Origin: Tabrizicola oligotrophica
GTDB lineage: Bacteria; Pseudomonadota; Alphaproteobacteria; Rhodobacterales; Rhodobacteraceae
NCBI RefSeq assembly: GCF_011008935.1
Contig: NZ_JAAIVJ010000006.1
Coordinates: 62,001 to 126,000 of the forward strand
Reading direction: 5' to 3'
DNA length: 64,000 bases
Shown: piece after piece, positions 1-8,200 of the stretch
Position numbering within the stretch: the first letter of the stretch is position 1
How the letters are laid out: each line of letters begins with the position of its first letter
The notes under the pieces: model-generated
What the model was told of the DNA's origin: nothing
Database searches by the model: none
What the model saw: only the letters and a program-made list of their open reading frames with translations
Position numbers and translations under genes: made by a program

Positions 1-567
1 CCGGGCCTCCAGCGCCCGGTCGCCCGCCCGCAGGATCGCATCCTTCATCGCGGCAAGATGAGCCTCTGCCTCATCCACCGCGCGGGCGACACGGTCGGTC
101 TGGAACGGGTCGATGCCTTCAGCGCCCTTGTCGTGCAGCGGGTCCGGGCCGAAGGCCAGAAGATGCAGGACAAGACCGGCCAGCCCGATCAGCAAGGGCA
201 AGAGCAGGCCGGTTTGCTGGGCCAGACTGCCAAGGCCAAGCGCGAGCGCGGTCAGGATCGCACCCGCCATCTTGCGCGGCAGGGCAGGGCGGCGCGCGAC
301 TGCGCGGGCGGCAAAGGCCTCGGCCGCGCGGATGCCCTCGCGGGTCAGCAGGGCGGCAAGCAGAAGCGTTCCGCCCGAGGCCAGCGCCAGCAGAAGCTGG
401 CGCTGGTCGCCGAGAAAACCGGGCAGGATCAGGGCCAGCGCGGCGACCCCCAGCAGGCTGGCCCGGCGCTGGTCTGGGGCGGCGGGCAGGGTCGGCGGAT
501 GCGGGCCGTCCGCGCCTTTCGACGTCGACGGCAAGGGGCTGTATTTTCCGCCGAACCGCTGCGCCAT
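1..567 (-). CDS. XpaC-like membrane protein, 3' end missing (5-bromo-4-chloroindolyl phosphate hydrolysis family)
   Basis: The reading frame is open from ATG at 567 to the window edge, giving the first 189 residues. After a polar N-terminus (MAQRFGGKYSP) come hydrophobic segments at roughly residues 38-75 and again at roughly 105-130, followed by a soluble stretch containing a helix with AVDEAEAHLAAMKDAIL. This membrane-plus-helical layout resembles the XpaC family, usually found beside toxic-anion-resistance (TelA) genes; the TelA partner, if present, would lie outside the window. The start codon overlaps by one base the stop of a 31-codon membrane peptide (TGATG), so the two are probably co-transcribed. 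The family assignment is from overall pattern; no enzymatic residue can be pointed to. Confidence 0.6.
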   Translation of the reverse strand, partial: MAQRFGGKYSPLPSTSKGADGPHPPTLPAAPDQRRASLLGVAALALILPGFLGDQRQLLLALASGGTLLLAALLTREGIRAAEAFAARAVARRPALPRKMAGAILTALALGLGSLAQQTGLLLPLLIGLAGLVLHLLAFGPDPLHDKGAEGIDPFQTDRVARAVDEAEAHLAAMKDAILRAGDRALEAR

Positions 568-662
568 CAGAGGCCCCCGCTCAGCGCGCCGCCAAGGGCA
601 ACATAAAGGACAAGGCCCAGAAGCAGCAGAAAGGACAAGGAGCGCAGCAGGTTTTGCGACAT
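567..662 (-). CDS. Small single-helix membrane peptide, 31 residues
   Basis: The frame begins MSQNLLRSL, continues as one hydrophobic helix of about 18 residues rich in Leu, Val and Phe, and ends LSGGL before TGA. The stop overlaps the start of the XpaC-like gene by one base, the usual sign of translational coupling. No family is recognised. Its length means it would be missed by ordinary gene calling. Support is the coupled start and the clean transmembrane character only, so it could still be chance in GC-rich DNA. Confidence 0.4.
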   Translation of the reverse strand: MSQNLLRSLSFLLLLGLVLYVALGGALSGGL

Positions 663-802
663 TGTCAGGCCACCCTCAAGGATCCATGCACATGCCCTGC
701 GACCTGTCGATCAGGGTCTCGGGGGACTATAGGCAATGGTCTGCCGTCCTGCCAGTGCCCCCGGCGGGAATTCGCCGGGAGAGTTCCCCTTGCACGCCGG
801 GC

Positions 803-2116
803 TCAGCCCTTGCGCGGCCGGGCCGGCGGCTTGCCCGACCCCCGGCCGCCGCCCCCGGCGCGCGGTCTGGGGCTGCGTTCGTCGGGTCCCGGGCGCGGCG
901 CGGGGGCCCCGGTGCGGGGGGCGGTCGGCTTGCGCGGGGTTGCGCTGCCGCGCTCCTCGTTGCCCGCGCGCGGGGCGCGGGCCTCGTCGCGTGCGGCGGC
1001 GGCGGATTTGCCGAAGGGGGCCGTGCCGCGCGGTTTGGGGCTGCGCCCTTCTGCGACCGCGCGGGAAGCGCGGGCCGCGTCACGCGGGGCGGTGGCGGGT
1101 TTGTCGGAGGGAGCCGTGTCGCGCGACCTGGGGCTGCGCCCTTCGGTGCCTGCGCGGGCCGCGTCACGCGGGGCGGTGGCGGGTTTGTCGGAGGGAGCCG
1201 TGTCGCGCGGCCTGGGACTGCGCCCTTCGGCGCCCGTGCGGGCGACAGCGGTTTTTTGCGGGGCGTTGGCCTCATCCCAGGCCTTGGCGAGTGCCTTGAC
1301 CGCGTCGCCGGGGCGCAGGCGGCGGGTGGTCGGGGCGCGCGGCTTGCGGGCGGCGGGATCGGGGGCGTCCTTGCCGCCGCCCTCGCCGAGCTGCTCGCGC
1401 AGGGTCTTCTGGCGGACCTCCTCCACCTCGCCGGGTTTCAGTTCGCCCAGCCGGAACGGGCCGTAGCTGACGCGGATCAGCCGGTTCACCGTCAGCTCGA
1501 TCGCGGCCATGGCGCGGCGGATCTCGCGGTTCTTGCCTTCGCGCAGGCCGACAGTCAGCCAGGCGTTTGCCCCCTGATGGCGGTCAAGCACCACGCTCAT
1601 CGGCTGGAACTTCTCGCCCTCGATGGTGATGCCCTTGCGCAGGGGTTCGAGATCGGGATCGGTCGGGTTGCCGTTCACCCGCACCCGGTATTTGCGCAGC
1701 CAGCCGGTCGACGGCAGTTCGAGCCGGCGCTTCAGCTCGCCGTCATTGGTCAGCAAGAGCAAACCTTCGGAATTGAGGTCAAGCCGGCCGACCGACATCA
1801 CCCGTGGCATGTCCTCGGGCAGGTGGTCGAACACCGTGTCGCGGCCCTTTTCATCGGAAGCCGAGGTCACCAGCCCGTCGGGCTTGTAGTAAAGCCAGAG
1901 CCGCGCCGGTTCGAGCGCGGGCAGGGGGTGGCCGGAGATGGTGATGCGGTCGGCCTCGGTCACATTCAGCGCCGGCGAGGTGATGATCTTGCCGTTCACC
2001 GTCACCTCCCCCGCCTCGATCAGGCGTTCCGCCTCGCGCCGCGAGGCGACGCCCCGGCGCGACAGCACCTTGGCGATACGCTCGCCCTCGGGGGTGGGGT
2101 TTTCTTTTTCGGCCAT
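803..2116 (-). CDS. rluB: 23S rRNA pseudouridine synthase, RluB/RsuA family, with long basic C-terminal tail
   Basis: Isomerises a uridine in 23S rRNA to pseudouridine. An N-terminal S4 RNA-binding domain (about residues 12-60, IAKVLSRRGVASRREAE) is followed by the RsuA-type catalytic domain; the catalytic aspartate is Asp113 in GRLDLNSEG, and a conserved GKNREIRR motif follows. The catalytic core ends near residue 250. The remaining ~185 residues are Arg/Pro/Ala-rich, apparently disordered, and contain two near-identical 28-residue repeats. The start at 2116 is chosen because AAGGA sits 8 bases upstream; an in-frame ATG at 2125 is too close to that ribosome site. The gene is 437 codons, much longer than E. 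coli RluB (about 290). The tail probably aids rRNA binding, as in other basic-tailed family members; that is inference. Confidence 0.9.
   Translation of the reverse strand: MAEKENPTPEGERIAKVLSRRGVASRREAERLIEAGEVTVNGKIITSPALNVTEADRITISGHPLPALEPARLWLYYKPDGLVTSASDEKGRDTVFDHLPEDMPRVMSVGRLDLNSEGLLLLTNDGELKRRLELPSTGWLRKYRVRVNGNPTDPDLEPLRKGITIEGEKFQPMSVVLDRHQGANAWLTVGLREGKNREIRRAMAAIELTVNRLIRVSYGPFRLGELKPGEVEEVRQKTLREQLGEGGGKDAPDPAARKPRAPTTRRLRPGDAVKALAKAWDEANAPQKTAVARTGAEGRSPRPRDTAPSDKPATAPRDAARAGTEGRSPRSRDTAPSDKPATAPRDAARASRAVAEGRSPKPRGTAPFGKSAAAARDEARAPRAGNEERGSATPRKPTAPRTGAPAPRPGPDERSPRPRAGGGGRGSGKPPARPRKG
1071..1238. repeat. Two tandem 84-bp repeats in the rluB tail
   Basis: Positions 1071-1154 and 1155-1238 match at 79 of 84 bases by eye. 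In the minus-strand rluB frame 84 bases equal 28 codons, so the repeat keeps the frame and encodes a unit containing EGRSPR and APSDKPATAPRD. A more diverged third copy lies towards 1000-1070. High identity between copies suggests recent unequal duplication or ongoing homogenisation. Confidence 0.85.
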
Positions 2117-2160
2117 CGGGGTCATCCTTCGCGCGAAGCTGTGGCGCAGGGTGGCCAACC

Positions 2161-2210
2161 CCGGGGGGCTCACCCCCCGGACCCCCGAGGATATTTGGGA
2201 ACAGATGAAA
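2161..2210 (-). repeat. Dispersed AAATATCC-head/hairpin repeat, copy A
   Basis: Read on the minus strand it has a head TTTCATCTGTTCCCAAAT followed by ATCC, then a GC hairpin whose arms are CCGGGGGG (2161-2168) and CCCCCCGG (2173-2180). It lies between divergent rluB and tadA, and the ATG at 2205 of tadA falls inside the head. Four further copies occur at 43.1, 50.1, 53.2 and 63.9 kb. Confidence 0.75.
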
Positions 2211-2666
2211 GAGCAACGTGGGTTCCAGTCCTTCATGGCGATCGCGCTGGAGGAGGCGCGGGCGGCGGGCGCGCGCGGCGAGGTTCCGGTGGGCGCCTGT
2301 GTGGTGCGGGCCGGGGCCGTGGTGGCGCGGGCGGGCAACCGGACGCGGGAACTGGCGGACCCGACGGCCCATGCCGAGATCCTGGCGATCCGGGCGGCCT
2401 GTGCGGCGGCCGGGTCGGAACGGCTGCCGGGGGCGGATCTTTATGTGACGCTGGAACCTTGCCCGATGTGTGCGGCCGCGATTGCCGCCGCCCGGGTGGA
2501 GCGGCTTTACTACGGGGCGTCGGACCCGAAATCGGGCGGCGTTGCAGTGGGGGCGCGGGTGTTCAGCCATCCGCAGTGCCACCATGTGCCCGAGGTTTAC
2601 GACGGCATTGCCGCGGGGGAGGCGGAGGGGTTGCTCCGGGATTTCTTCGCGGCCAGGCGCGGCTAG
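2205..2666 (+). CDS. tadA: tRNA-specific adenosine deaminase TadA
   Basis: Deaminates adenosine-34 to inosine in tRNA-Arg(ACG), acting in the cytoplasm. It has the zinc-dependent cytidine/adenosine deaminase signatures: HAEI (zinc-binding His and catalytic Glu) and, about 30 residues later, PCPMC (two zinc cysteines). The helix preceding GEVPVGA is typical of TadA. From ATG 2205 it encodes 153 residues; from ATG 2235 (MAIALEEARA) 143. The first ATG lies within a dispersed repeat and neither has a strong ribosome site, so the start is uncertain; family members usually have a few residues before the FM position, favouring 2205. The stop codon shares a CTAG tetranucleotide with the stop of the convergent transporter gene. 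Confidence 0.9.
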   Translation: MKEQRGFQSFMAIALEEARAAGARGEVPVGACVVRAGAVVARAGNRTRELADPTAHAEILAIRAACAAAGSERLPGADLYVTLEPCPMCAAAIAAARVERLYYGASDPKSGGVAVGARVFSHPQCHHVPEVYDGIAAGEAEGLLRDFFAARRG

Positions 2667-3559
2667 GGCTGCGACTGCAACAAAAGACCGACTCCCAGCA
2701 CGATCAGGGCCATGCCAAGCCCTTGGCGCAGGGGCAGTTTCTGGCCGAAATGCACGCGTGCGACCAGTTGCGCAAAGATCACCTCGGCCAGAGCGAGCGT
2801 GCGGATATTGGCGGCAGAGGTCAGGGCAAAGCCAAGAAACCAGAACTGCGAGGCGAAGGCGCCGAGGAATCCGGCACCAAGCGAGCGGCGCCAGTGGGTC
2901 AGGCTGGCGGCCAGCGCCTTGCGGTCGAAAAGGGTCATCCAGACCAGAAGCGTGCCGGTCTGGATCGTCAGCGACAGGACAAGCGTGGTGGTGGAGCGGA
3001 TCAGGGTGCCGCCGGTTTCCAGGCCCGTCACGCCACCGCGAAAGCCGATGGCGGAGAGGCCGAACAGGGTGGCCGCGGCGAGGCCGGTCAGCGCCGGGCC
3101 GGGGGTGAGCCAGTCGCGCGGGTGCTTCGCCGGCTTGACCGACATCACCAGAACACCAGCCGTGGCGACCGCGATGGCGGCCAGCGCGGACCAGCTGAGC
3201 GGATCGCGCAACACCGCCGCCGCCGCCAGGGCCACGATCACGGGTTCGGTTTTCAGCCAGGCGGTCGTCACCGAAAAGCTTTGGCTTTTCATGGTGATGA
3301 GCATGAGCGCTGTCGCCCCGATCTGCGCCATGGCGCCAAGCGTCGTGTAGATCAGGTTCCGGGCGGTCAGGGTGGGCAGGGTCTCGCCCGTGGCGACCAT
3401 CACCAGACCAAGGAACAGGATTGCGAAGGGCAGGCCGAACAGGAACCGGACCTGCGTGGCGCCGACCGTGCCGATGGTCGCGGTCAGGCTGACCTGAGCC
3501 GCGTTGCGCGCGGTCTGGGCCGCCGCCGCGACCAGCGCCACAAGTGCCCAGAGCGGCAT
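2663..3559 (-). CDS. DMT-family (EamA) permease
   Basis: Integral membrane transporter of 298 residues with about ten hydrophobic helices arranged as two EamA-like halves (MPLWALVALVAAAAQ at the start; ALAEVIFAQLVARVHFG near the end of the second half). Drug/metabolite transporters move amino acids, nucleotides or drugs by cation exchange; the substrate cannot be told from sequence. The start ATG overlaps the stop of the upstream aminotransferase by one base (TGATG), so the two genes form an operon and the permease may export or import an amino-acid-like compound handled by that enzyme (inference). Confidence 0.85.
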   Translation of the reverse strand: MPLWALVALVAAAAQTARNAAQVSLTATIGTVGATQVRFLFGLPFAILFLGLVMVATGETLPTLTARNLIYTTLGAMAQIGATALMLITMKSQSFSVTTAWLKTEPVIVALAAAAVLRDPLSWSALAAIAVATAGVLVMSVKPAKHPRDWLTPGPALTGLAAATLFGLSAIGFRGGVTGLETGGTLIRSTTTLVLSLTIQTGTLLVWMTLFDRKALAASLTHWRRSLGAGFLGAFASQFWFLGFALTSAANIRTLALAEVIFAQLVARVHFGQKLPLRQGLGMALIVLGVGLLLQSQP

Positions 3560-4767
3560 CAGCGGTTGGCCCGGATCAGGCGGCCGAGGCGTTTCATGCC
3601 TTCGTCGATCTGCGGTTCGTTGGCGCAGGAGAATGACAGTCGCAGCGTGTTGCCGTTCGAGCCATCGGCGTAGAAGGCCCGGCCGGGCACGAAGGCCACC
3701 CGCTCGGTCTTGAGCGATTGCGCCAGAAGGTCGGCCCCGTCCATGGCCTTGGGCAGCGTGACCCAGACGAACATGCCGCCTTCGGGTCTGGTCCAGTCCA
3801 CCCCTTCGGGCATCTCGCGCGCCAAGGCGGCCAGAAGGTGATCGCGCCGCGCCATGTAGGTCGAGCGCAGCTTGGCGACATGGGGTTCGAACATGGTCGA
3901 GGCGACCTTGTGGGTCACGATCTGGTTCACGGTCGAGGAATGCAGGTCGGCGGCCTGTTTCATCAGCACAAGGCGGCTGATGATCTCGTGCGCGGCGCAG
4001 ATCCAGCCGACGCGCAGGCCCGGCGCGAGCGATTTGGAGAAAGAGCCGCAATAGAGGGTGCGGCACGCTTCGATGCTGCCCTTGCGCTGGATTTCCAGCG
4101 CCAGAATCGGCGGAATCGGTTCGCCGTCAAAGCGCAGGGTCTGATAGGCGGCGTCCTCGATGATGGCGATGTCCATCTCGTCGGCAAGGTCGATCACCGC
4201 CTCGCGTGCGGCGCGGTCCAGCGTTTCGCCGGTCGGGTTGGCGAAATCGACCGACAGGTAGGCGAATTTCACCCGGCCGCCGGCGGCCTCGGCGGCGGCG
4301 GCAAAATCGGTCGCAGCGCGGTTGCCCTTGGGGTCCAGCCGGTCGTAATTCGGCTCATAGGCGTTGAAGGCGCCAAGTGCGCCAAGATAGGTTGGCCAGC
4401 CGACCAGCGCCGTATCCTTGGGCGAGAGCATGAGTTTTCCAAGGTAATCAAGCGCTTGCTGCGACCCGGACGTGATGAGGATATTCTCGGCCGCACAGGG
4501 AATGCCGATCTTGCCCATTTCGCCCGCGATCCAGTCGCGCAGGGGCTTGTAGCCTTCGGACACCGAATATTGCAGCGCGGCGCTGGCCTGCGTGGTCAGC
4601 GCGTCGGAAAACGCGTCCTTGAAGGCTTCGGCCGGGAACAGCGCCGGGTCGGGAATGCCACCCGCGAAGGAGATGATGTCGGGCTGGTCGAGAAGCTTCA
4701 GCAGCTCGCGGATTTCCGAGGCCTTCATCCGCGACGAGCGGGTTGCCAGCACATTGTTCCAGTCCAT
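3559..4767 (-). CDS. PLP-dependent aminotransferase, MocR/LysN (2-aminoadipate transaminase) type
   Basis: A fold-type I aminotransferase of 402 residues. The PLP lysine is Lys245 in YCGSFSKSLAPGLRVGW, and the cofactor-binding Asp/Tyr lie in IIEDAAYQ (Asp205, Tyr208). The N-terminal ISFAGGIPDPALFP motif is typical of the LysN/KAT-II group that acts on 2-aminoadipate, kynurenine or aromatic and branched-chain amino acids. There is no DNA-binding domain, so it is an enzyme and not a MocR regulator. It is translationally coupled to a DMT permease downstream. The actual amino donor is not determinable here. Confidence 0.88.
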   Translation of the reverse strand: MDWNNVLATRSSRMKASEIRELLKLLDQPDIISFAGGIPDPALFPAEAFKDAFSDALTTQASAALQYSVSEGYKPLRDWIAGEMGKIGIPCAAENILITSGSQQALDYLGKLMLSPKDTALVGWPTYLGALGAFNAYEPNYDRLDPKGNRAATDFAAAAEAAGGRVKFAYLSVDFANPTGETLDRAAREAVIDLADEMDIAIIEDAAYQTLRFDGEPIPPILALEIQRKGSIEACRTLYCGSFSKSLAPGLRVGWICAAHEIISRLVLMKQAADLHSSTVNQIVTHKVASTMFEPHVAKLRSTYMARRDHLLAALAREMPEGVDWTRPEGGMFVWVTLPKAMDGADLLAQSLKTERVAFVPGRAFYADGSNGNTLRLSFSCANEPQIDEGMKRLGRLIRANR

Positions 4768-4893
4768 CAGAATCCCTCCACAGCTTGCCGCGAAACCTGA
4801 TGCGGCGGAAGGGATATGTCAATATTCATGACCTAAGACGGGGCTTCGCCACTCTGGCGACATGGTGTAGGCATCACGCATCGGGAGGACGCC

Positions 4894-5922
4894 ATGCGCA
4901 GCATCAAGACCATTCATGTGATTTCCGCCCATGCCGAGGGCGAGGTCGGCGATGTCATCGTCGGGGGCGTGGCGCCGCCGCCGGGCGCGACAGTCTGGGA
5001 GCAAAGCCGCTTCATCGCGCGCGACCAGACCCTGCGGAATTTCGTGCTGAACGAACCGCGGGGTGGGGTGTTCCGGCATGTGAACCTTCTGGTGCCGCCG
5101 AAGAACCCTGTCGCGCAGGCCGCCTTCATCATCATGGAGCCGGAGGACACGCCGCCGATGTCGGGCTCGAACTCGATCTGTGTCTCGACCGTGCTGCTGG
5201 ACGGCGGGATCATCCCGATGGTGGAACCCGTGACGGAATTCGTGCTGGAAGCGCCGGGCGGGTTGGTCAGGGTGCGGGCAGAGTGCAAGGACGGCAAGGC
5301 CGAGCGCATCTTCGTGCAGAACCTGCCCAGTTTTGCGCAAAAGCTTGCCGTGCCGCTGGAGGTTGAGGGGCTGGGCACGCTGACGGTCGATACCGCCTTT
5401 GGTGGCGACAGTTTCGTGATGGTCGATGCCAGGGCGCTGGGCTTTGCCCTGACCCCGGACGAGGCGCATGACATCGCGGTTCTGGGCGCGCGCATCACCC
5501 GGGCCGGGACCGAGGCCCTGGGGTTCCACCACCCGACAAACCCCGATTGGCGGCATTTCTCCTTCTGTCTTTTCGCGGGCGAGGTGACGCGACAGGGCAA
5601 GGAGCTGACGGCCGGCTCGGCTGTGGCGATCCAGCCCGGCAAGGTGGACCGCTCGCCCACCGGCACGGCGCTGTCGGCCCGCATGGCGGTTTTGCACGCG
5701 CGGGGGCAGATGGGGGGCGAGGACCGGCTGACCACGCGCTCGCTGATCGGGTCCACCTTCTCGGGGCGAATCGTCGGCACGACCACGGTGGGCGATGCGC
5801 CGGCGGTGCTGCCGGAAATCTCGGGCCGTGGCTGGATCACCGGCATCCACCAGCACATGCTGGACCCGTCTGACCCCTGGCCCGGCGGCTATCGGCTGAG
5901 CGATACCTGGGGGGCGAGGTAG
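4894..5922 (+). CDS. Proline racemase superfamily protein (hydroxyproline epimerase/dehydratase-like), atypical active-site pair
   Basis: 342 residues, the usual length for the family that includes proline racemase, 4-hydroxyproline 2-epimerase and trans-3-hydroxy-L-proline dehydratase. The family uses two acid/base residues. Here the first, normally Cys in MCGH, is Ser90 in MSGSNSIC, and the second, Cys in racemases or Thr in dehydratases, is Thr256 in DRSPTGT. Fold motifs such as [15 protein letters not shown] and STFSGRI are intact, so the protein is not decayed. Cys/Cys, Ser/Cys and Cys/Thr pairs are the forms I know to be characterised; Ser/Thr makes the reaction uncertain. It stands alone, divergent from the aminotransferase operon (126 bp between starts) and convergent with the arginase-family gene 14 bp away. 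Confidence 0.8.
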   Translation: MRSIKTIHVISAHAEGEVGDVIVGGVAPPPGATVWEQSRFIARDQTLRNFVLNEPRGGVFRHVNLLVPPKNPVAQAAFIIMEPEDTPPMSGSNSICVSTVLLDGGIIPMVEPVTEFVLEAPGGLVRVRAECKDGKAERIFVQNLPSFAQKLAVPLEVEGLGTLTVDTAFGGDSFVMVDARALGFALTPDEAHDIAVLGARITRAGTEALGFHHPTNPDWRHFSFCLFAGEVTRQGKELTAGSAVAIQPGKVDRSPTGTALSARMAVLHARGQMGGEDRLTTRSLIGSTFSGRIVGTTTVGDAPAVLPEISGRGWITGIHQHMLDPSDPWPGGYRLSDTWGAR

Positions 5923-5936
5923 GGGGGCAAGCAGGC

Positions 5937-6743
5937 TTACGTCAGGAGCGGGGCAAGCGCGTCCAGCAGCGGTGCGGGCGAAACCGCCGGTCCACCGGGG
6001 ACAAAGCTGATCTGATACTCGGCAATCTCCAGCCCGATCACCGGGCCTTCGGCGATCACCTCGGCGCAGGCCCGCAGATCATCCAGCGACAGACCACCGT
6101 CCAGCACATAATCCGTCGGCACGATGCCGGGGTTCAGAACGTCGCAGTCCAGATGCACATAAACCGCGCGGCCCGCGATGACCTGACGCAGTCGTTCGGC
6201 AATCCCCGCGCCGGGGGTGACATGGGGGATGGCATGGGTCGCAATCAGATCGGCCTCAAAGGGATCAAGGTCGCGCTGGCCGACAAGCACGATCTGGTTC
6301 AGCGACAGCCCCGCGCCAAGGCCCGCGTCCCACAGCCCCGCCGGGGCGGCAAAGGCAAGGCCGCCGAGATAGCCGGAGGTGGTCGCTTCCGGGGTGTTCA
6401 GATCGGCATGGGAATCAAGCCAGACGATGCAGACCCCGGGGTGATGCCGGGCGACGGCGGGCAGAGTGGCCAGCGACACCGCACAGCGGCTGGTGGCGGC
6501 AAGGCTGCGCGCCGGTCGGGACAAGACCTGATCCATCCGGGCCTGCATCTGGCGCAGCGCGGGCAGGGCCGCTGCCAGTTCCACTTCCCAGCCAGTGTTC
6601 AGCGCCGGTTCGGGGGCGCCTATGGTGACAGGCACGATCCCCAGCCGCTCTGCCAGCGCGGCGCCAAGGGCACGCGCCCCGGGGATGGCCAGATCGTTGT
6701 GATCACCGGCGCGCCCCTGAAACACCGTGAGGTCGACGGTCAT
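5937..6743 (-). CDS. Arginase/agmatinase (ureohydrolase) family protein with altered metal-site motif
   Basis: 268 residues with the dinuclear manganese motifs of ureohydrolases: DSHADLN (Asp110, His112, Asp114) and HLDCDVLNP (Asp199, Asp201). The first conserved motif, GGDHS, which supplies a histidine ligand in arginase and agmatinase, is TSRC here (residues 84-87), so one ligand is missing or supplied by Cys87. Substrate could be a guanidino compound (arginine, agmatine, guanidinobutyrate, formiminoglutamate), or the activity may differ. The start overlaps the hemE stop by 4 bases (ATGA), placing it in the hemE operon, an unexpected partner for this family. Confidence 0.8.
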   Translation of the reverse strand: MTVDLTVFQGRAGDHNDLAIPGARALGAALAERLGIVPVTIGAPEPALNTGWEVELAAALPALRQMQARMDQVLSRPARSLAATSRCAVSLATLPAVARHHPGVCIVWLDSHADLNTPEATTSGYLGGLAFAAPAGLWDAGLGAGLSLNQIVLVGQRDLDPFEADLIATHAIPHVTPGAGIAERLRQVIAGRAVYVHLDCDVLNPGIVPTDYVLDGGLSLDDLRACAEVIAEGPVIGLEIAEYQISFVPGGPAVSPAPLLDALAPLLT

Positions 6744-7777
6744 GCGTTCCGCACCGTCTCGATCATCAGGGCCACGTTGTCGGGGTCGGCATCGGGGGTA
6801 ATGCCATGGCCGAGGTTGAAGATATGCGGGCCACCGCGGAAGGCATCGACCACCCGGCGGGTGGCGTCGATCAGCGCCTGACCACCGGTCACCATGTGGT
6901 CAGGGGCAAGATTGCCCTGCACGCAGCCATCTTTCTGCACATTCTCCGCCGCCCATTCCGGGCTGACCGAATTGTCCACCGCAACGCAGTCCGCCCCGGT
7001 TGCCTTGGCGAAACCGATATAACCCGCGCCTGCCTCCCGCGGGAAGGCGATGACCGGCAGGCCGGGGTGGCGGGCCTTCAGCGCGGTGATGATCCGCGCG
7101 GCGGGTTTCACGGCGAAATCGGTGAAATCCTGCCCTTTCAGGCTGCCGGCCCATGAATCGAACAGCTTGACCACCTCGGCTCCGGCCTTCACCTGCTCGG
7201 ACAGATAATCAATCGTCGCCTCGGTAATCACGTCGATCAGGGCGGAAAAGGTCGCCCGGTCGGCGGCCTTCAGGGCATGGGCCGGGCCCTGGTCCGGGGT
7301 GCCACGGCCCGCGATCATATAGGTGGCCACGGTCCAGGGCGCTCCGGCAAAGCCGATCAGCGCGGTTTCGCGCGGCAGCTCGCGCGCAAGGATGCGGACG
7401 GTCTCATAGATCGGAGCCAGCTTGTCGTGGATGGCCTCCTTCGGCTTCAGGCCCTTGACCCCTGCCATGGTGGTGATGGTCGAAAGCCGCGGACCTTCGC
7501 CGGTCTCGAACCACAGATCCGCCCCGAGCGCCTGCGGCAGAAGCAGGATGTCGGCGAAAAGGATCGCAGCATCGAAGCCATAGCGCCGGATCGGCTGCAG
7601 CGTCACCTCGGCGGCGAGGTCCGAATTGTAGCACAAGGACAGGAAATCCCCGGCCTGCGCGCGGGTGGCCCGATATTCCGGCAGATAGCGCCCGGCCTGC
7701 CGCATCATCCAGATCGGAGGCGTGGGCAGGGTTTCCCCGGCAAGGGCGCGCAGGATGGTCTTGTCAGCTTTGCTCAT
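6740..7777 (-). CDS. hemE: Uroporphyrinogen decarboxylase
   Basis: Removes four carboxyl groups from uroporphyrinogen III to give coproporphyrinogen III in heme and chlorophyll synthesis. The 345-residue length fits the family. Signature motifs are [17 protein letters not shown] at the N-terminus, with the active-site arginines, and [14 protein letters not shown] with the essential aspartate; [13 protein letters not shown] and HIFNLGHGI near the C-terminus are also conserved. A small membrane protein lies 13 bp upstream and an arginase-family gene overlaps downstream, all on the minus strand, while hemC is transcribed divergently. Grouping of hemC and hemE in opposite directions is seen in related phototrophic alphaproteobacteria. 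Confidence 0.97.
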   Translation of the reverse strand: MSKADKTILRALAGETLPTPPIWMMRQAGRYLPEYRATRAQAGDFLSLCYNSDLAAEVTLQPIRRYGFDAAILFADILLLPQALGADLWFETGEGPRLSTITTMAGVKGLKPKEAIHDKLAPIYETVRILARELPRETALIGFAGAPWTVATYMIAGRGTPDQGPAHALKAADRATFSALIDVITEATIDYLSEQVKAGAEVVKLFDSWAGSLKGQDFTDFAVKPAARIITALKARHPGLPVIAFPREAGAGYIGFAKATGADCVAVDNSVSPEWAAENVQKDGCVQGNLAPDHMVTGGQALIDATRRVVDAFRGGPHIFNLGHGITPDADPDNVALMIETVRNA

Positions 7778-7790
7778 CGGGTTCTCCGCT

Positions 7791-8090
7791 TCAGGCCTTT
7801 GCTTTGACGCGGTCGGCCAGCTGTTGCAAGGCCCCGATCAGGAGTTTCGCCGCGCCCCAGTGCCACAGGGCGGAAAAGCCCAGGACGCCAAGCGCCGCCG
7901 TCCAGCCCCAGAAGATCGCCGTCAGGGCGGCGACGGCCAGCGACCCCAGCGCCGAGACGACAAGCGCGGCAGCAAGCGGAAAGCCATTGGCGCCGTTCAC
8001 TCTGCCCCGGATCGCGCCACGGTCCATGACATAGGCAAGGCCGAGGACAAGCATCGAAAGGCCAAGGCTGAGGGCAAGGAAAAGCGTCAT
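7791..8090 (-). CDS. Small membrane protein upstream of hemE
   Basis: 99 residues from ATG 8090 ([10 protein letters not shown]), with about three hydrophobic segments (residues 2-20, 36-60 and 62-80) and a short basic C-terminus (ADRVKAKA). No family is recognised. The frame extends further upstream to 8207, but that part overlaps the hemC start region and lacks membrane character, so the internal ATG is preferred. It ends 13 bp before hemE on the same strand, suggesting a shared transcript and a possible membrane role in tetrapyrrole metabolism (inference from position only). Confidence 0.65.
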   Translation of the reverse strand: MTLFLALSLGLSMLVLGLAYVMDRGAIRGRVNGANGFPLAAALVVSALGSLAVAALTAIFWGWTAALGVLGFSALWHWGAAKLLIGALQQLADRVKAKA

Positions 8091-8200
8091 GGCGGCTCCG
8101 GTCGCTCCGGCGCCATGGGCAGCCGGATGCGGCGCCTTGTCAAGCGGCCTTCGGTCGGCGAGCGGTTGAAAGGTGCTTCCGTCGCGGGTAAGTCTGGCGC

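Noticed and set aside
113-3673. A plus-strand open frame of about 1186 codons
   Set aside because: It runs antisense to rluB, part of the DMT permease and the XpaC-like gene and across tadA, has Ala/Gly/Arg-biased codons with no family motifs, and is a by-product of GC-rich DNA.
8091-8200. Possible PpsR/CrtJ sites (TGT-N12-ACA) between hemC and the hemE cluster
   Set aside because: None with correct spacing was found in the intergenic region, so light/oxygen control by this factor is not claimed.
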